The notes below the pieces were generated by a model. The model ran no database searches and had not been told where the DNA came from. It was given only the letters and a program-made list of their open reading frames with translations. DNA of 64,000 bases from Hymenobacter ruricola (GTDB taxonomy: Bacteria > Bacteroidota > Bacteroidia > Cytophagales > Hymenobacteraceae): contig NZ_JADQDM010000005.1 of the NCBI RefSeq assembly GCF_015694525.1, positions 267,309 to 331,308 on the forward strand, read 5' to 3'. Shown here in pieces: positions 49,373 through 58,592 of the stretch. Both the position numbers and the translations under genes were made by a program. Each line of letters opens with the position of its first letter. Position 1 is the first letter of the stretch.

Positions 49373-49437
49373 CTAGCATGAAAAGCTGAACCCTACGCGG
49401 CCGGCTTTCTTTTCTATCCTCTTTGCACCCTCCCACC

Positions 49438-50991
49438 GTGTCCATCGAACTAGAATTCACCGCCCCCCTGGCCCCCGTTGCCGTCGGCGCCGCCCCCCAA
49501 ACGTTTCCGGCCCGCACCGCCTACGACCACGTCGTGCTGCCCGGCGACTTCCCCGACCCCACCGTCACCAAAATTGGCGACACCTACTGGGCCAGCGCCA
49601 CCACCGCCGAGTGGGGCGCCATCTTCCCTCTTTTCCGCTCCCATAATCTCCTGGATTGGGAGTTGGTCGGCCACGTTTTCCCCGACAAGCAGCCCGACTG
49701 GGCCAGTTCCAATTTCTGGGCGCCCGAATTTCACCACGAAAACGGCCGCACCTACCTGTACTACACCGCCCGCAGCAAAAAGGGCGGCATGCTGTGCGTG
49801 GCCGTGGCCAGCGCCGACCGCCCCGAAGGCCCCTACCGCGACCACGGCCCCCTCGTGGGCCAGGAAGCCGGCTCCATCGACGGCTTTGCGATGCCCGATG
49901 AAAACGGCGACCTCTACCTCGTCTGGAAAGAAGACGGCAACTCCTGCCAGCAGGAAACCCCCATCTGGGCCCAGCGCCTGAACGATGACCGCACCGCCCT
50001 CGTCGGCGAAGCCACCGAGCTGTTCACCAACGACGCCAAGTGGGAAGGCCCCCTCGTGGAAGGCTCGGCCCTGGTGCGGCACAACGGCTGGTTCTACCAC
50101 TTCTTCGCCGGCAACTCCTGCTGCGGCAAAGGCTGCAACTACGCCACCGGCGTGGCCCGCTCCCGCACCCTGCTGGGTCCTTGGGAAAAGCACCAGCAAA
50201 ACCCCATCCTCGACCGCAACGACGTGTGGAAATGCCCCGGCCACGGCACCGTGACCGAAATGGACGGCCGCTGGTTCCTGCTCCACCACGCCTACCTCGC
50301 CGATAGCCACGAGTTCGTGGGCCGCCAGGGCCTCCTTTCCGAGTTCACCTGGAACGAGCAGGAGTGGCCCGAGTTCGTGAACCGCAGCCCCCAGGCCGCC
50401 CCCCTCGCCGACGTGTCCCGCCTCAACGTGGCCGACGAGTTCGAAGGCGACCAGCTCGGCCTCGAATGGCAGTGGCCCATCAGCGCGCCCAAGCCCGCCA
50501 CCGAGCTGCGCGCCGGCCAGCTGCACCTCGCCGCTGGCGCCTCGCGCCTCGGCAACCTGGTGGCCCGCCGCACCCACGTGGCCACCTACAAAGCCGCCAC
50601 CACCCTCGACTTCGCCGCCCTGCCCGCCGACACTTACGCCGGCATCGCAGCCGTCGGCGACCCCTACAACGCCCTCGCCCTCATGGCCGGCAACGGCCAG
50701 GTCCAAATCTGGCACGTGAAAAGCGGCCTGCAGCAGTGCCTCGCCCAGGTCTTCCTCGACGCGCCCTGCGACACGCTCTCGCTCCGCCTCGAAGTGTGGG
50801 GCGGCCAGCGCTACCGCTTCGCCTACAGCACCGACGGCGCCACCTGGCAGCCCCTGCCCACCGAAAGCTTCAGCCTCAATGGCACCTACCTCCCGCCCTG
50901 GGACCGGGGCGTGCGCGTGGCCCTCGTAGCCCAGGGCGCTGAAGGCAACGTGGCCACCTTCAATAATTTGATTATCCGCAACAAGCGGTAA
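49438..50991 (+). CDS. GH43-family glycoside hydrolase
   Basis: Five-bladed beta-propeller hydrolase (arabinofuranosidase/xylosidase family) of about 517 residues. Catalytic regions are GDFPDPTVTKIGDTYW (general base Asp), GSIDGFAMPDENGDLYLVWK (pKa-modulating Asp) and GPLVEGSALVRHNGWFYHFF (acid Glu). Residues ~340-515 form a beta-sandwich like the C-terminal domain of XynB-type GH43 (DEFEGDQLGLEWQWP, YRFAYSTDGATWQPL). No signal peptide is visible. The start is uncertain: GTG at 49438 or TTG at 49423. The ATG at 49378, well placed after a promoter box, is cut off by an in-frame TGA at 49387, so the gene may have lost its normal 5' end. Confidence 0.85.
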   Translation: MSIELEFTAPLAPVAVGAAPQTFPARTAYDHVVLPGDFPDPTVTKIGDTYWASATTAEWGAIFPLFRSHNLLDWELVGHVFPDKQPDWASSNFWAPEFHHENGRTYLYYTARSKKGGMLCVAVASADRPEGPYRDHGPLVGQEAGSIDGFAMPDENGDLYLVWKEDGNSCQQETPIWAQRLNDDRTALVGEATELFTNDAKWEGPLVEGSALVRHNGWFYHFFAGNSCCGKGCNYATGVARSRTLLGPWEKHQQNPILDRNDVWKCPGHGTVTEMDGRWFLLHHAYLADSHEFVGRQGLLSEFTWNEQEWPEFVNRSPQAAPLADVSRLNVADEFEGDQLGLEWQWPISAPKPATELRAGQLHLAAGASRLGNLVARRTHVATYKAATTLDFAALPADTYAGIAAVGDPYNALALMAGNGQVQIWHVKSGLQQCLAQVFLDAPCDTLSLRLEVWGGQRYRFAYSTDGATWQPLPTESFSLNGTYLPPWDRGVRVALVAQGAEGNVATFNNLIIRNKR

Positions 50992-51010
50992 GCTGGTTTC
51001 CCCGGAACAA

Positions 51011-51048
51011 AAAGGCCCGGTCGTCTATAAGGACAGCCGGGCCTCTTT
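51011..51048 (+). terminator. Terminator of the GH43 gene
   Basis: AGGCCCGG and CCGGGCCT form the stem, with a small inner GTC/GAC pair, and CTTTGTT follows. It lies 20 bp after the stop codon. Confidence 0.7.
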
Positions 51049-51059
51049 GTTAGAACGAG

Positions 51060-51167
51060 GTAGAGACGCAATACTTTGCGTCTCGTCGTTGCTGATGTTG
51101 TTAGCTCTGCGCGGTTATGCGCAGTTGCGGCCGTTCAACGACGAGACGCAACATGTTGCGTCTCTAC
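51060..51167. repeat. Nested palindromic element (GAGACGCAA type)
   Basis: 31 bp inverted ends (TAGAGACGCAATACTTTGCG... at 51061-51091 and complement 51136-51166, with small differences) flank a ~44 bp core. Each end is itself a palindrome (GAGACGCAA-tac-TTTGCGTCTC). The design is that of 1254-1328. Confidence 0.8.
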
Positions 51168-51176
51168 ACCACGCGT

Positions 51177-51222
51177 AAAAACAGCAACGCCCGACACATC
51201 AGTATCGGGCGTTGCTGTTTTT
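51177..51222. terminator. Strong bidirectional terminator
   Basis: A perfect 18 bp stem (AAAAACAGCAACGCCCGA and complement) with a 10 nt loop ends in T-runs on both strands, 18 bp past the stop of the Ser/Lys-rich gene at 51241. Confidence 0.88.
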
Positions 51223-51240
51223 GATTCAATCAAGTTGCTA

Positions 51241-51909
51241 TTAGCGGCGGTGCTTCTTCGATTTGCTCTTCGACTTTGAAGGCGTGCTCTTGGAAGACTT
51301 ATGCGAAGAGCTCTTTTTGGAAGAGGCTTTGCTTTTGCTGCTCTTGCTCTTCGCCTTCGATTTGCTGGACTCCGATTTCGACTTGTGCTTGGCCTTGCTC
51401 GATTTGCTTTTGCTGCCCGAAGAAGACTTGTGAGCTTTCGACTTGCTGCTGTGCGATGACGACTTGTGCGACTTCGACTTGCTGCTGTGGCTGCGCGAGG
51501 AAGCGTGGCGGGCGGCACGGCGGGCTTCGGCGCGCGCCTCGGCCCGGGCTTCTTCGCGGGCTTCTTCGCGGCGGGCGGCAGCCCGGCGGGCGGCCATGGC
51601 TTCGGCGTGGCGCACCTCGTAGCTGCGGGCCGTGCGGGAAGTCAGCGCAGCTTCTTCGCCGGTGGCTTCTTCGTTGTGGGCCGTGGCGTCGGTTTCGGGC
51701 GAAGCGGTGCTTTCGTCGGCGGCGGGCTTGGGGGCCTCGGCCACTATTTTCTTCCGGCGCACCGGCATCAGAAAGTCCCGTTCGGCGCGCTCGCGCAAGC
51801 TCAGGTTTTCTTCGCCGGGAAGCTTCGTAACGGGGGTTTGCACGCCGTTTTGGGCTTGGGCGCCGCTCCACGCGAGCAGCAGCGAAAGGAAGACAAATAG
51901 GTGCTTCAT
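51241..51909 (-). CDS. Exported Ser/Lys-rich low-complexity protein
   Basis: Protein of 222 residues, not recognised. A clear signal peptide (MKHLFVFLSLLLAWSGAQA) is followed by an acidic/mixed linker (GEENLSLRERAERDFLMPVR), an Ala/Arg/Glu helix (about residues 110-140, RREEAREEARAEARAEARRA), and ~80 residues of almost pure Ser/Lys/His (SSRSHSSKSKSHKSSSHSSK ... SKSKSKSKKHRR). The tail is strongly basic and would be disordered. Outside the cytoplasm it could bind polyanions such as DNA, polyphosphate or LPS; that is inference. A TAGATTTG box precedes it at 51938-51945. Confidence 0.7.
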   Translation of the reverse strand: MKHLFVFLSLLLAWSGAQAQNGVQTPVTKLPGEENLSLRERAERDFLMPVRRKKIVAEAPKPAADESTASPETDATAHNEEATGEEAALTSRTARSYEVRHAEAMAARRAAARREEAREEARAEARAEARRAARHASSRSHSSKSKSHKSSSHSSKSKAHKSSSGSKSKSSKAKHKSKSESSKSKAKSKSSKSKASSKKSSSHKSSKSTPSKSKSKSKKHRR

Positions 51910-51937
51910 AAACGAATACTGTGTAACCAACGGAAGA

Positions 51938-51945
51938 CAAATCTA
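51938..51945 (-). promoter_or_regulatory. -7 box of the Ser/Lys-rich gene
   Basis: Reads TAGATTTG on the minus strand, a full TAnnTTTG match, 29 bp before the ATG at 51909. Confidence 0.5.
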
Positions 51946-52018
51946 CAGGCTACCCCGTTTAAATGCAAGCCCAAAGCGGTTTTACACGCTGCAAAGACCC
52001 TTTCCGCGGCCCAAGGGC

Positions 52019-55000
52019 CTATTTCTCCCCCTGAACCGCCGCCGGTGCTATCCGAACGCGCACCCCGGCCGAATGCGCCCCAAACTCCGGCGCGTACAGG
52101 CACTGCACCTGGCTGAGGCCGCCCGAAAAGTCGCCCGCCTGGCTCACCCGCAGCCGGTACTCGAACACGTGCGAGCCCCGCGGCACGCGGCCCAAAAAGA
52201 AGTTGGTGGCCGCGTCGCGCGGCGACTCATAATACCCCAGCCCGTTCTGGTAGCGGTACCCGCTCGTCTGGCTGATGGGCTCCAGCCCCGCCGCCCGCTG
52301 GTCTTTCAAGTGCACGTATTCCAGCTCGCGGTCGGTGCGCAGCACGAGGCGCACCACCAGCGCATCCCCAATTCTCAGGGGCGCTGCCGGGGTGAGCTTT
52401 TCCAGCACCGGGCCGCCGCTGGTGCGGGTTTCGCGGTACAGCTCGCGCTCCAGGCTGAGCGGCGTGGCGGCGGGCGTCACCTTGTCGATGTCCTCGAAGT
52501 ACTGCCAATAAAGCGCGCCCCAGGCCACGCCCGCGTCGGGCTTGGTGAGGGTGACTTTGCCCTGGGCGGGCTGAATTTCGGCGGCGGGCCAGCTGGTTTT
52601 GAAGTAGCCGGTGCCGGCCTGCGCGGCCTCGGGCCTGATGGCCTGGCCGCCCACCGCAACTTGCAGTGGCTGCGAAGGGGCCAGCCAGTCGGAGCCGCGT
52701 AGCAGCAGGGCGTAGCAGGCATCGGCGGTGGCGCGGGTGCTTTCCCAGCTGTGGGTTTGCTTCTGCTTGAGCAGCCACAGCTTCATTTCGTCCACGGCTT
52801 TCTGGTCGTGTTGAACCTCATCGAAGGCTTCGATGAGCGTGGCCTGGGTTTCGGTGGGGGCTTCGCGCCAGTAGTAGCCGCCGCGCACTTCCTTCCAGTA
52901 CATGCCCAGCTCGGGCGAGTGCAGGGCGTTTTCGGCCAGTGCCCGCATGATTTCGGCGGCGGCCGGGGCCTTCGCGTCGTGGCGAAACAGGGCCAGGGCG
53001 CCCAGGGCCTGCAGATAGCGCGTCTGGGCGGGCCAGTAGTTGGCGGTCTGCTCGCGGTAGTACGCGAAGGCCGATTTTGACGCGGCGGCCTCCGCTTGCT
53101 TCGGCCAGAAGCTGCGGGCGTACAGGGCCTGGATTTGCTGGTCGCCGAGGTGGTTGTCGGCCAGCTTCACACCTTTGATTTTGCGCAGCTGAGTGTAGTC
53201 GTCGGCCAGTTCGGCGTCGAGGTAGCGCAGGGCCGGTTGCAGGATGGCCTGCGCGGTGGCGTCCTGGCTGGCATCGAAGGCGCCCAGCTTTTTCAGCTTG
53301 CCGAAGCCGGCCACGATGAGCTGGGTGATGTAGCGGTCATCCGGCATCTTCTCGAACCACGGGAAGCCGCCGCCCGGCAGCTGCATGCGCTGCAGCTTGA
53401 GCAGGGCCCGGCTGGTTTCGCCCTTCAGGCGGGTTTCATCGAACAGCTCGGTGAGGCGGGCCAGGCGGGCGTTTTCGCCCTGGGCGTCGCGCACCCAGGG
53501 CGTTTCCTGCAGCAGCAGGTTCTTGAGCTCCTGGTTCTGGGCCAGCTTGCTTTCGAGGGCATTTTTCTGGGCGGCGGTGCCGTTTTGGGCCTGGCGCGTC
53601 CACTCGGCCAGCACGGTTTTGAAGCGCGGGTTGGACCGGAGAATTTGGGCAGCCAGCAGGTTGGCGTATAGGCGGCTGAACACCTGCTCGGAGCACTCGT
53701 AGGGGTACTCCATGAGGTAGGGCAGGCTCTGCACGGCGTACCAGGCGGGGTTGGCCGTCATTTCCAGCGTGAGGCGGTAGTTGCGGCGTGTGGGGCTGCT
53801 GGTGCTGGTGAGCTTGCTCAGCTCAAACGTGCGCGTGCCGGGCCCCACGATGGGCAGCGGCAGGCTCTCGGTGAGCAAAATGCGGTTGGGGAGCACGGGC
53901 AGGGTGCTTTCCTCCCCATCGGAGTAAAAAACACCTGTCATATTGTCCGATTCCGACCCTTTTTGCTTCGATTTCGACCCTTTTTCTGCCATAATCCCCC
54001 CTCCGAGGTCCGGTTTTGGCAGTAAAAGACCCGGTTTCGACCCTTCGAGGTCCAATTTTGCTTCTCTAAGGTCCGATTTCGACCCTTTGCGCTTCGATTT
54101 CGCTCCTTTAAGGTCCGGAACCGGCTCTCCGGAGCTCGAAACCACTACCCGGTAGGTCACCGCCGCCGGTGCAAAATCACCGGGCAGGCTGATTTCCCAG
54201 CCCAGCGCGGCGCTCTGGTGCGCGGCGGCCGACACGGCTTGCTGCGCCGGGCCTTTCAGCAGCTGGGCGGTGAGGTCCTGGCCGGTGGCGGCATCCAGCA
54301 GGAACAGCTGGGCGGTGCCGCGGGTGGCGTGGTCGGTCAGGTTCGAGAACTTGGCGGCGAAGGTAAAGGTGTCGCCCTGCCGGAAAAAGCGCGGCGCGTT
54401 GGGCGTAATCTGGATTTCCTTCTGCGTGACGAGCTGCCGGGCGAGCTGGCCGCTGCGCAGGGTGCGGTCGTGGGCCAGGGCCAGCAGCTGCCAGCGCGTC
54501 ACGGCCTCGGGCATCTGAAATTCGAGCACCACGTCGCCGTTTTTGTCGGTGTGCAGAGCCGGCTGCCAGAAAGCCGTTTCGCGGAAGTCGGCGCGGGCGG
54601 GTACGGCAGCGAGGTCGGGGGCGGCGGGCTTTTCGGCGGGTGGCGGAGGCGGTGGAGCCCCGACGCTACTGCCACGAAGCGTAATCTGGGTGCTCGTTCC
54701 CGGTGCAGCGTTCGCCATTGCGGCCGAAGCCCTTGGCGCGGGCGCGGCCATTGCCTTATCGGCTACTACCACTTCATTTAATTGGACCCCGCCAGCTCTC
54801 CCCCCGGATGATGAGAATTTGGGGTTCTGAATTCGACGCTCGAATAGGCGACCAAAGCCTCCTCTTTCAGCATATTCATACCCATCCCAATTATTTAACT
54901 CCGGATATTCTAATTGTTTCGGACCTTCCAGGTCTCTTACCTCGAATAGTTCATTTGAGGTAAGCTCCCCAAATCTGCCCTGCCAGCCAAGCTGCGCCGG

Positions 55001-58000
55001 GTAATACCCGGGGCCCAGTTCCAGTCCCATGAAGCTGTGCGGGCGGAAAATGTCCAGGCTCTGGTCATACAGCGTGGCCAGCAGCTCGGCGTCGGCGGCC
55101 TTGCCGTTGGCCTGGCGGATGGTGACGCGCCAGGTTTCCTTCTGGCCGGGCTGGAGCTTGTCGCGGAACGTGGCAATGGCCAGCCGGAGCGGCTGCGGCT
55201 TCTCCGCGACTTGCACGGTGGCGTCGTGGCGGTAGAGGCGGTTGTCGCGCACCTGCGTGGTGTGAACGTAGAGCGGGCCCAGAGCCGTAGCGGGGCCACT
55301 TTCGATGCTGAGGCGGCGCTGCTCGTTGGCGCGCAGCGTTAGCCATTCCGAGCGCAGGAGCTTGCCCTCGCGCTCCACTTCCAGCAGGATGCGGGCACCG
55401 GCTTCGCTGCTGCCCAGCAACACGCTGGCCGGCTGGCCGGGCGCCACGGTATCGGCCAGGGCCACAAACCAGTCGGGCGTCGCGAAGGGCACGGTGGCTG
55501 CCCGCGAGTCGTAGAGCGTAAAGTCGAGCCGCGCCGTATCGGTTTCGGCGGCCAGCGCTTCGAGGCGGTAGCGGCCAGTGGGCAGGGCAGCCAGCGCGGC
55601 CGGCAGGTCGAGCACGGCGCTGGCTTTGGTGTCAAAAGCCAGGGTGCGGACCAGCTCCGGCGCGGCCTCGTTTTCGGGCGTTTCGGGGGCCGGGCCGGGC
55701 ACGCCGGGCGGGTTGGGGCGGAAGCGGCGGGCCAGCAGGCGCAGGGTGCCGGCGGCGGGCAGCGGCTCGCCGGTGGCGTTGGTGCTCAGCAGCGTGTAAG
55801 TGGGCAGGTGGGCTTTGTCGGCCACCTCGGGTCCCACCAGGCGCAGGCTGAGCGGGTTGCGGCCAATGGGCACGCTGCGGGTGCCGGTGCGGGTTTCGCC
55901 GGCCGCGTCGGTCACGTCGGCGGTTATTTCAAACAGGTAGCCCGGCTCCCAGCCGCGCCGCCCGCCCGGCGCTTGGGGCAACAGCGGCGGCGTGAAGGTG
56001 AGGCTGAAGCGGCCCTCGGCGTCGGTGGTGGTGCTGCCGTGGGCAATTTCCTGGGTGCCCTGGTTGCCGCCGGGCACGAAGCGGCCCCGCCCGCCGTAGC
56101 CGTAGTCGAACAGTGGCCACAGCGCGCGGCGTGTGACGCGGTAGCTCACGGTGGCGCCGTCGGTGGCCTGGCCGGCGTAGGCCCGGGCCCGGCCGCTGAG
56201 GGTGAGCGGCTGGCCCAGCTGCGGCCGGCCGGGCACCGAGTCAATGGTCACGAGGAAGGTGGGCCGCTTGTAGTCCTCCACCGCGAAGCTGAGGCTGCCG
56301 TGGTCGGTTTGCAGCTGGAACTCGCCGTTGAGCAAGCCCGCCGGCAGCACGATGGAACCGTTGAAGGAGCCGAATTCGGAGGTGGTGAAGGGCAATGTCT
56401 GCACGGTCTGGCCGTTCACGTCCACCAGCCGCACGCTCACCGACTGGCCGGTGACGAGGCTGCTTTTGGCGCGCAGCGTTTCGGTCAGGATGCCTTTGAA
56501 ATACAGCGTCTGGCCGGGCCGGTAAATGGCACGGTCGGAGAAGAGAAAGGTGCGGCGCCGGGCCTGTTCGGGCTGCGGGCGGTCGGGGCGGTAGTAGCCG
56601 CCCACGTTGTTTAGGAGCAGCGTATCCTGGTCGCGCCAGAGGTGCACGCCCGTGATGCGGCTGTTGTAGTCGAGGGCATCGGCCGCGGTGTTTTCGGGCG
56701 TGAGCAGGCGGGCTTCGCCGGTAGCCGTGGTCTGCGTCACGTTGCCGGTGCGGGTCAGCCATCTGCCTTTCTTGCTGTCGTAATATTGGTACGTGCCCTG
56801 GGCCTGCACCCCGGCCAGCGCCGCGCCGCTCTGGCGCTGCAGCACCAGCAGGCGCATAGCGCCCGTGTCCGGGTCGCGCCGGTTCACCGCGCTCAACTCG
56901 CTGGCGCCCACAAAGCCGTAGCTCGTCACCGCGCCCGGCCGTTGCTCGGTTGGCTTCGCGGCCTGGTTGCTGATGATGACCAGATAATACCCAATGGGCA
57001 GCGCGGCACCCGCCGCCGCCAGCTTCTGCTCCTTGTAGTCCTGCGGGTGCGCGGGCACCGGCACGGCCCAGGTCGCGGCCGGCCTGGCACGCAGGGCCCG
57101 GGCGTAGCGCTGGGCCACGGTGCGGCTTTTCTCGTCGTATTCGCCCGATTTCTCCCACTCCTTCAGCGAAATGCGGTAGGCCCAAGCGTGCAGTTCGGTC
57201 ACGTTGCGGGCCGTCAGGTCCAGCCGCCAGGGCTGGTTGGGCATGAGGATATCGGCCGCCGAAAATGCCAGCTCCGGCCGCTCAATCTGCTCGCGGAGCT
57301 GCCGGGCCCGCGCCGCGCCGCGCGACTTCGGAAACCGGGCTTCGGCCTCTTTGGCCAGGGCCAGCGCCGCCACGTTGTCGCCCGCTTCGTGCACGGCCTC
57401 GGCCCGCCGCGCCATAAACTCCGTGCTGATGGGCAACGTCTTGTACGTCTCGGCCAGGCGCGCCAGTGCCGGCTCATACTGCGCGGCCAAATCTGTGCCC
57501 TGGGTGATGCCGTGCAGGTAGTCGAGCCGTTGCAAGTCCACATCGGCCAGCGCGGCCAGGTTCTCGGGGGCCAGCTGCTGGCGCGAAGCGGTGAGGCGCT
57601 GCAACAAGTGCAGTGCGTGCAGCTGGCCGTTGAGCGAGTCGCCCTCCGGCGCGAGCAGGCGCAGGGCCGCAAACTCGGCGGCCGGGCCAAACAGCTTAGG
57701 CTCTGTAAGCTGGAACTGCTGCTCGGGCTTGGTGACGTATAGCTCCTGATTCTTCAGGCCCTCGATGGCGCGCTGGGCCAGCAAATCGTACAAAGTGGGG
57801 CGCAGGGCGCGGCCTTCGGCATCGCCGCCTACGGCCAGGTCGCCGAGGTCGGCCAGGGTGGTTTTCAGCTGCCGTTGGGGCTCGTCTTTTACCGACTGAT
57901 AGTAGTGCCGCACGATGGCCGCGCCCAGCCGGCCCATGTCCCAGGTGGCCAGGCCGGTGCCGGCGTCGGTGGTCTGCTGGTCGTCGGCGGTGGGTTTGGC

Positions 58001-58399
58001 GCCGGCGGTGCGCTGGTAGAGGCGGTAGCGGTTCTCATTGAGGTACTGGGTGTAAAGCTCGGCCAGCAGCGAGTGCAGGATGGGCCGGGCCGGGAACTGC
58101 GCCGTCTGCACGTCCTTCTCCAGCAGGGCAATGCCCTTTTCTTCGGCGTCTTCCTCTTTTGCTTCCAGCAGCCGGATTTTGTAGAGCAGCGCCCGCACGT
58201 AAGCCGGGCTGTTGCCTTCCTTTTTGGCCTGCTGGTAGATGGACTCGACCAGCGGGACCGCCGAGGCGGTTTGGCTTTTGGCCAGCAGGGCATCTATTTT
58301 CTTCCAGCGGGCAGCGTAGGGGCCGGGGGGCGTGGGCTCGGCCGAGTCGGCGGCAAAAAAAGCGGTTAGCATAAGGCCAAAAAACAGGAGAAAACGCAT
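52019..58399 (-). CDS. Alpha-2-macroglobulin family protein with inserted heptad array
   Basis: Large exported macroglobulin of 2126 residues with a signal peptide (MRFLLFFGLMLTAFFAADSA). A helical N-terminal region (to ~residue 430) precedes MG domains (RAIYRPGQTLYFKGILTETL is the MG3 signature; FLVTIDSVPGRPQLGQPLTL). Then come a Gly/Ala/Pro-rich segment with a TonB-plug-like QLNEVVVADKAM, the A2M core (FWQPALHTDKNGDVVLEFQM), and the thioester region PYECSEQVFSRLYANLLAAQ with CxEQ. An alpha-toroid (RMQLPGGGFPWFEKMPDDRY) and receptor-like C-terminus follow. The family traps proteases, usually in the periplasm. Residues ~1420-1485 are an unusual Lys/Ser heptad insert. The ATG at 58399 starts the signal peptide; no pbpC neighbour is seen. 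Confidence 0.9.
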   Translation of the reverse strand: MRFLLFFGLMLTAFFAADSAEPTPPGPYAARWKKIDALLAKSQTASAVPLVESIYQQAKKEGNSPAYVRALLYKIRLLEAKEEDAEEKGIALLEKDVQTAQFPARPILHSLLAELYTQYLNENRYRLYQRTAGAKPTADDQQTTDAGTGLATWDMGRLGAAIVRHYYQSVKDEPQRQLKTTLADLGDLAVGGDAEGRALRPTLYDLLAQRAIEGLKNQELYVTKPEQQFQLTEPKLFGPAAEFAALRLLAPEGDSLNGQLHALHLLQRLTASRQQLAPENLAALADVDLQRLDYLHGITQGTDLAAQYEPALARLAETYKTLPISTEFMARRAEAVHEAGDNVAALALAKEAEARFPKSRGAARARQLREQIERPELAFSAADILMPNQPWRLDLTARNVTELHAWAYRISLKEWEKSGEYDEKSRTVAQRYARALRARPAATWAVPVPAHPQDYKEQKLAAAGAALPIGYYLVIISNQAAKPTEQRPGAVTSYGFVGASELSAVNRRDPDTGAMRLLVLQRQSGAALAGVQAQGTYQYYDSKKGRWLTRTGNVTQTTATGEARLLTPENTAADALDYNSRITGVHLWRDQDTLLLNNVGGYYRPDRPQPEQARRRTFLFSDRAIYRPGQTLYFKGILTETLRAKSSLVTGQSVSVRLVDVNGQTVQTLPFTTSEFGSFNGSIVLPAGLLNGEFQLQTDHGSLSFAVEDYKRPTFLVTIDSVPGRPQLGQPLTLSGRARAYAGQATDGATVSYRVTRRALWPLFDYGYGGRGRFVPGGNQGTQEIAHGSTTTDAEGRFSLTFTPPLLPQAPGGRRGWEPGYLFEITADVTDAAGETRTGTRSVPIGRNPLSLRLVGPEVADKAHLPTYTLLSTNATGEPLPAAGTLRLLARRFRPNPPGVPGPAPETPENEAAPELVRTLAFDTKASAVLDLPAALAALPTGRYRLEALAAETDTARLDFTLYDSRAATVPFATPDWFVALADTVAPGQPASVLLGSSEAGARILLEVEREGKLLRSEWLTLRANEQRRLSIESGPATALGPLYVHTTQVRDNRLYRHDATVQVAEKPQPLRLAIATFRDKLQPGQKETWRVTIRQANGKAADAELLATLYDQSLDIFRPHSFMGLELGPGYYPAQLGWQGRFGELTSNELFEVRDLEGPKQLEYPELNNWDGYEYAERGGFGRLFERRIQNPKFSSSGGRAGGVQLNEVVVADKAMAAPAPRASAAMANAAPGTSTQITLRGSSVGAPPPPPPAEKPAAPDLAAVPARADFRETAFWQPALHTDKNGDVVLEFQMPEAVTRWQLLALAHDRTLRSGQLARQLVTQKEIQITPNAPRFFRQGDTFTFAAKFSNLTDHATRGTAQLFLLDAATGQDLTAQLLKGPAQQAVSAAAHQSAALGWEISLPGDFAPAAVTYRVVVSSSGEPVPDLKGAKSKRKGSKSDLREAKLDLEGSKPGLLLPKPDLGGGIMAEKGSKSKQKGSESDNMTGVFYSDGEESTLPVLPNRILLTESLPLPIVGPGTRTFELSKLTSTSSPTRRNYRLTLEMTANPAWYAVQSLPYLMEYPYECSEQVFSRLYANLLAAQILRSNPRFKTVLAEWTRQAQNGTAAQKNALESKLAQNQELKNLLLQETPWVRDAQGENARLARLTELFDETRLKGETSRALLKLQRMQLPGGGFPWFEKMPDDRYITQLIVAGFGKLKKLGAFDASQDATAQAILQPALRYLDAELADDYTQLRKIKGVKLADNHLGDQQIQALYARSFWPKQAEAAASKSAFAYYREQTANYWPAQTRYLQALGALALFRHDAKAPAAAEIMRALAENALHSPELGMYWKEVRGGYYWREAPTETQATLIEAFDEVQHDQKAVDEMKLWLLKQKQTHSWESTRATADACYALLLRGSDWLAPSQPLQVAVGGQAIRPEAAQAGTGYFKTSWPAAEIQPAQGKVTLTKPDAGVAWGALYWQYFEDIDKVTPAATPLSLERELYRETRTSGGPVLEKLTPAAPLRIGDALVVRLVLRTDRELEYVHLKDQRAAGLEPISQTSGYRYQNGLGYYESPRDAATNFFLGRVPRGSHVFEYRLRVSQAGDFSGGLSQVQCLYAPEFGAHSAGVRVRIAPAAVQGEK
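53946..54134 (-). repeat. In-frame 21 bp tandem array within the macroglobulin gene
   Basis: About nine units on the + strand follow TCCGATTTCGACCCTTT plus four variable bases, starting at 53946, 53967, 53988, 54009, 54030, 54051, 54072, 54093 and 54114: exact 21 bp steps. The minus strand encodes seven-residue repeats such as RKGSKSD, LEGSKPG, EKGSKSK and QKGSESD. Flanking sequence on both sides is ordinary A2M. Confidence 0.8.
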
Positions 58400-58520
58400 A
58401 GGCAAGGGGAAACGCACCAGGGTGATTGCGCCCTTAAAGATGCCCGTCGCAATTTTATTGCACACGCCACAGACGAATTTCCGGGTCCAGTGCGTTGGCG
58501 GGCCATTCGGGCCGGCCCCG

Positions 58521-58528
58521 TACCTTTG
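58521..58528 (+). promoter_or_regulatory. -7 box of the porin-like gene
   Basis: TACCTTTG, a perfect consensus match, 64 bp before the ATG at 58593. Confidence 0.55.
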
Positions 58529-58592
58529 TCTTTCACAGCCAGGCCAAAAGGCCGGCATTTTTCCCCTTATCCCCTTTCTTCAGTTCCCAGTT

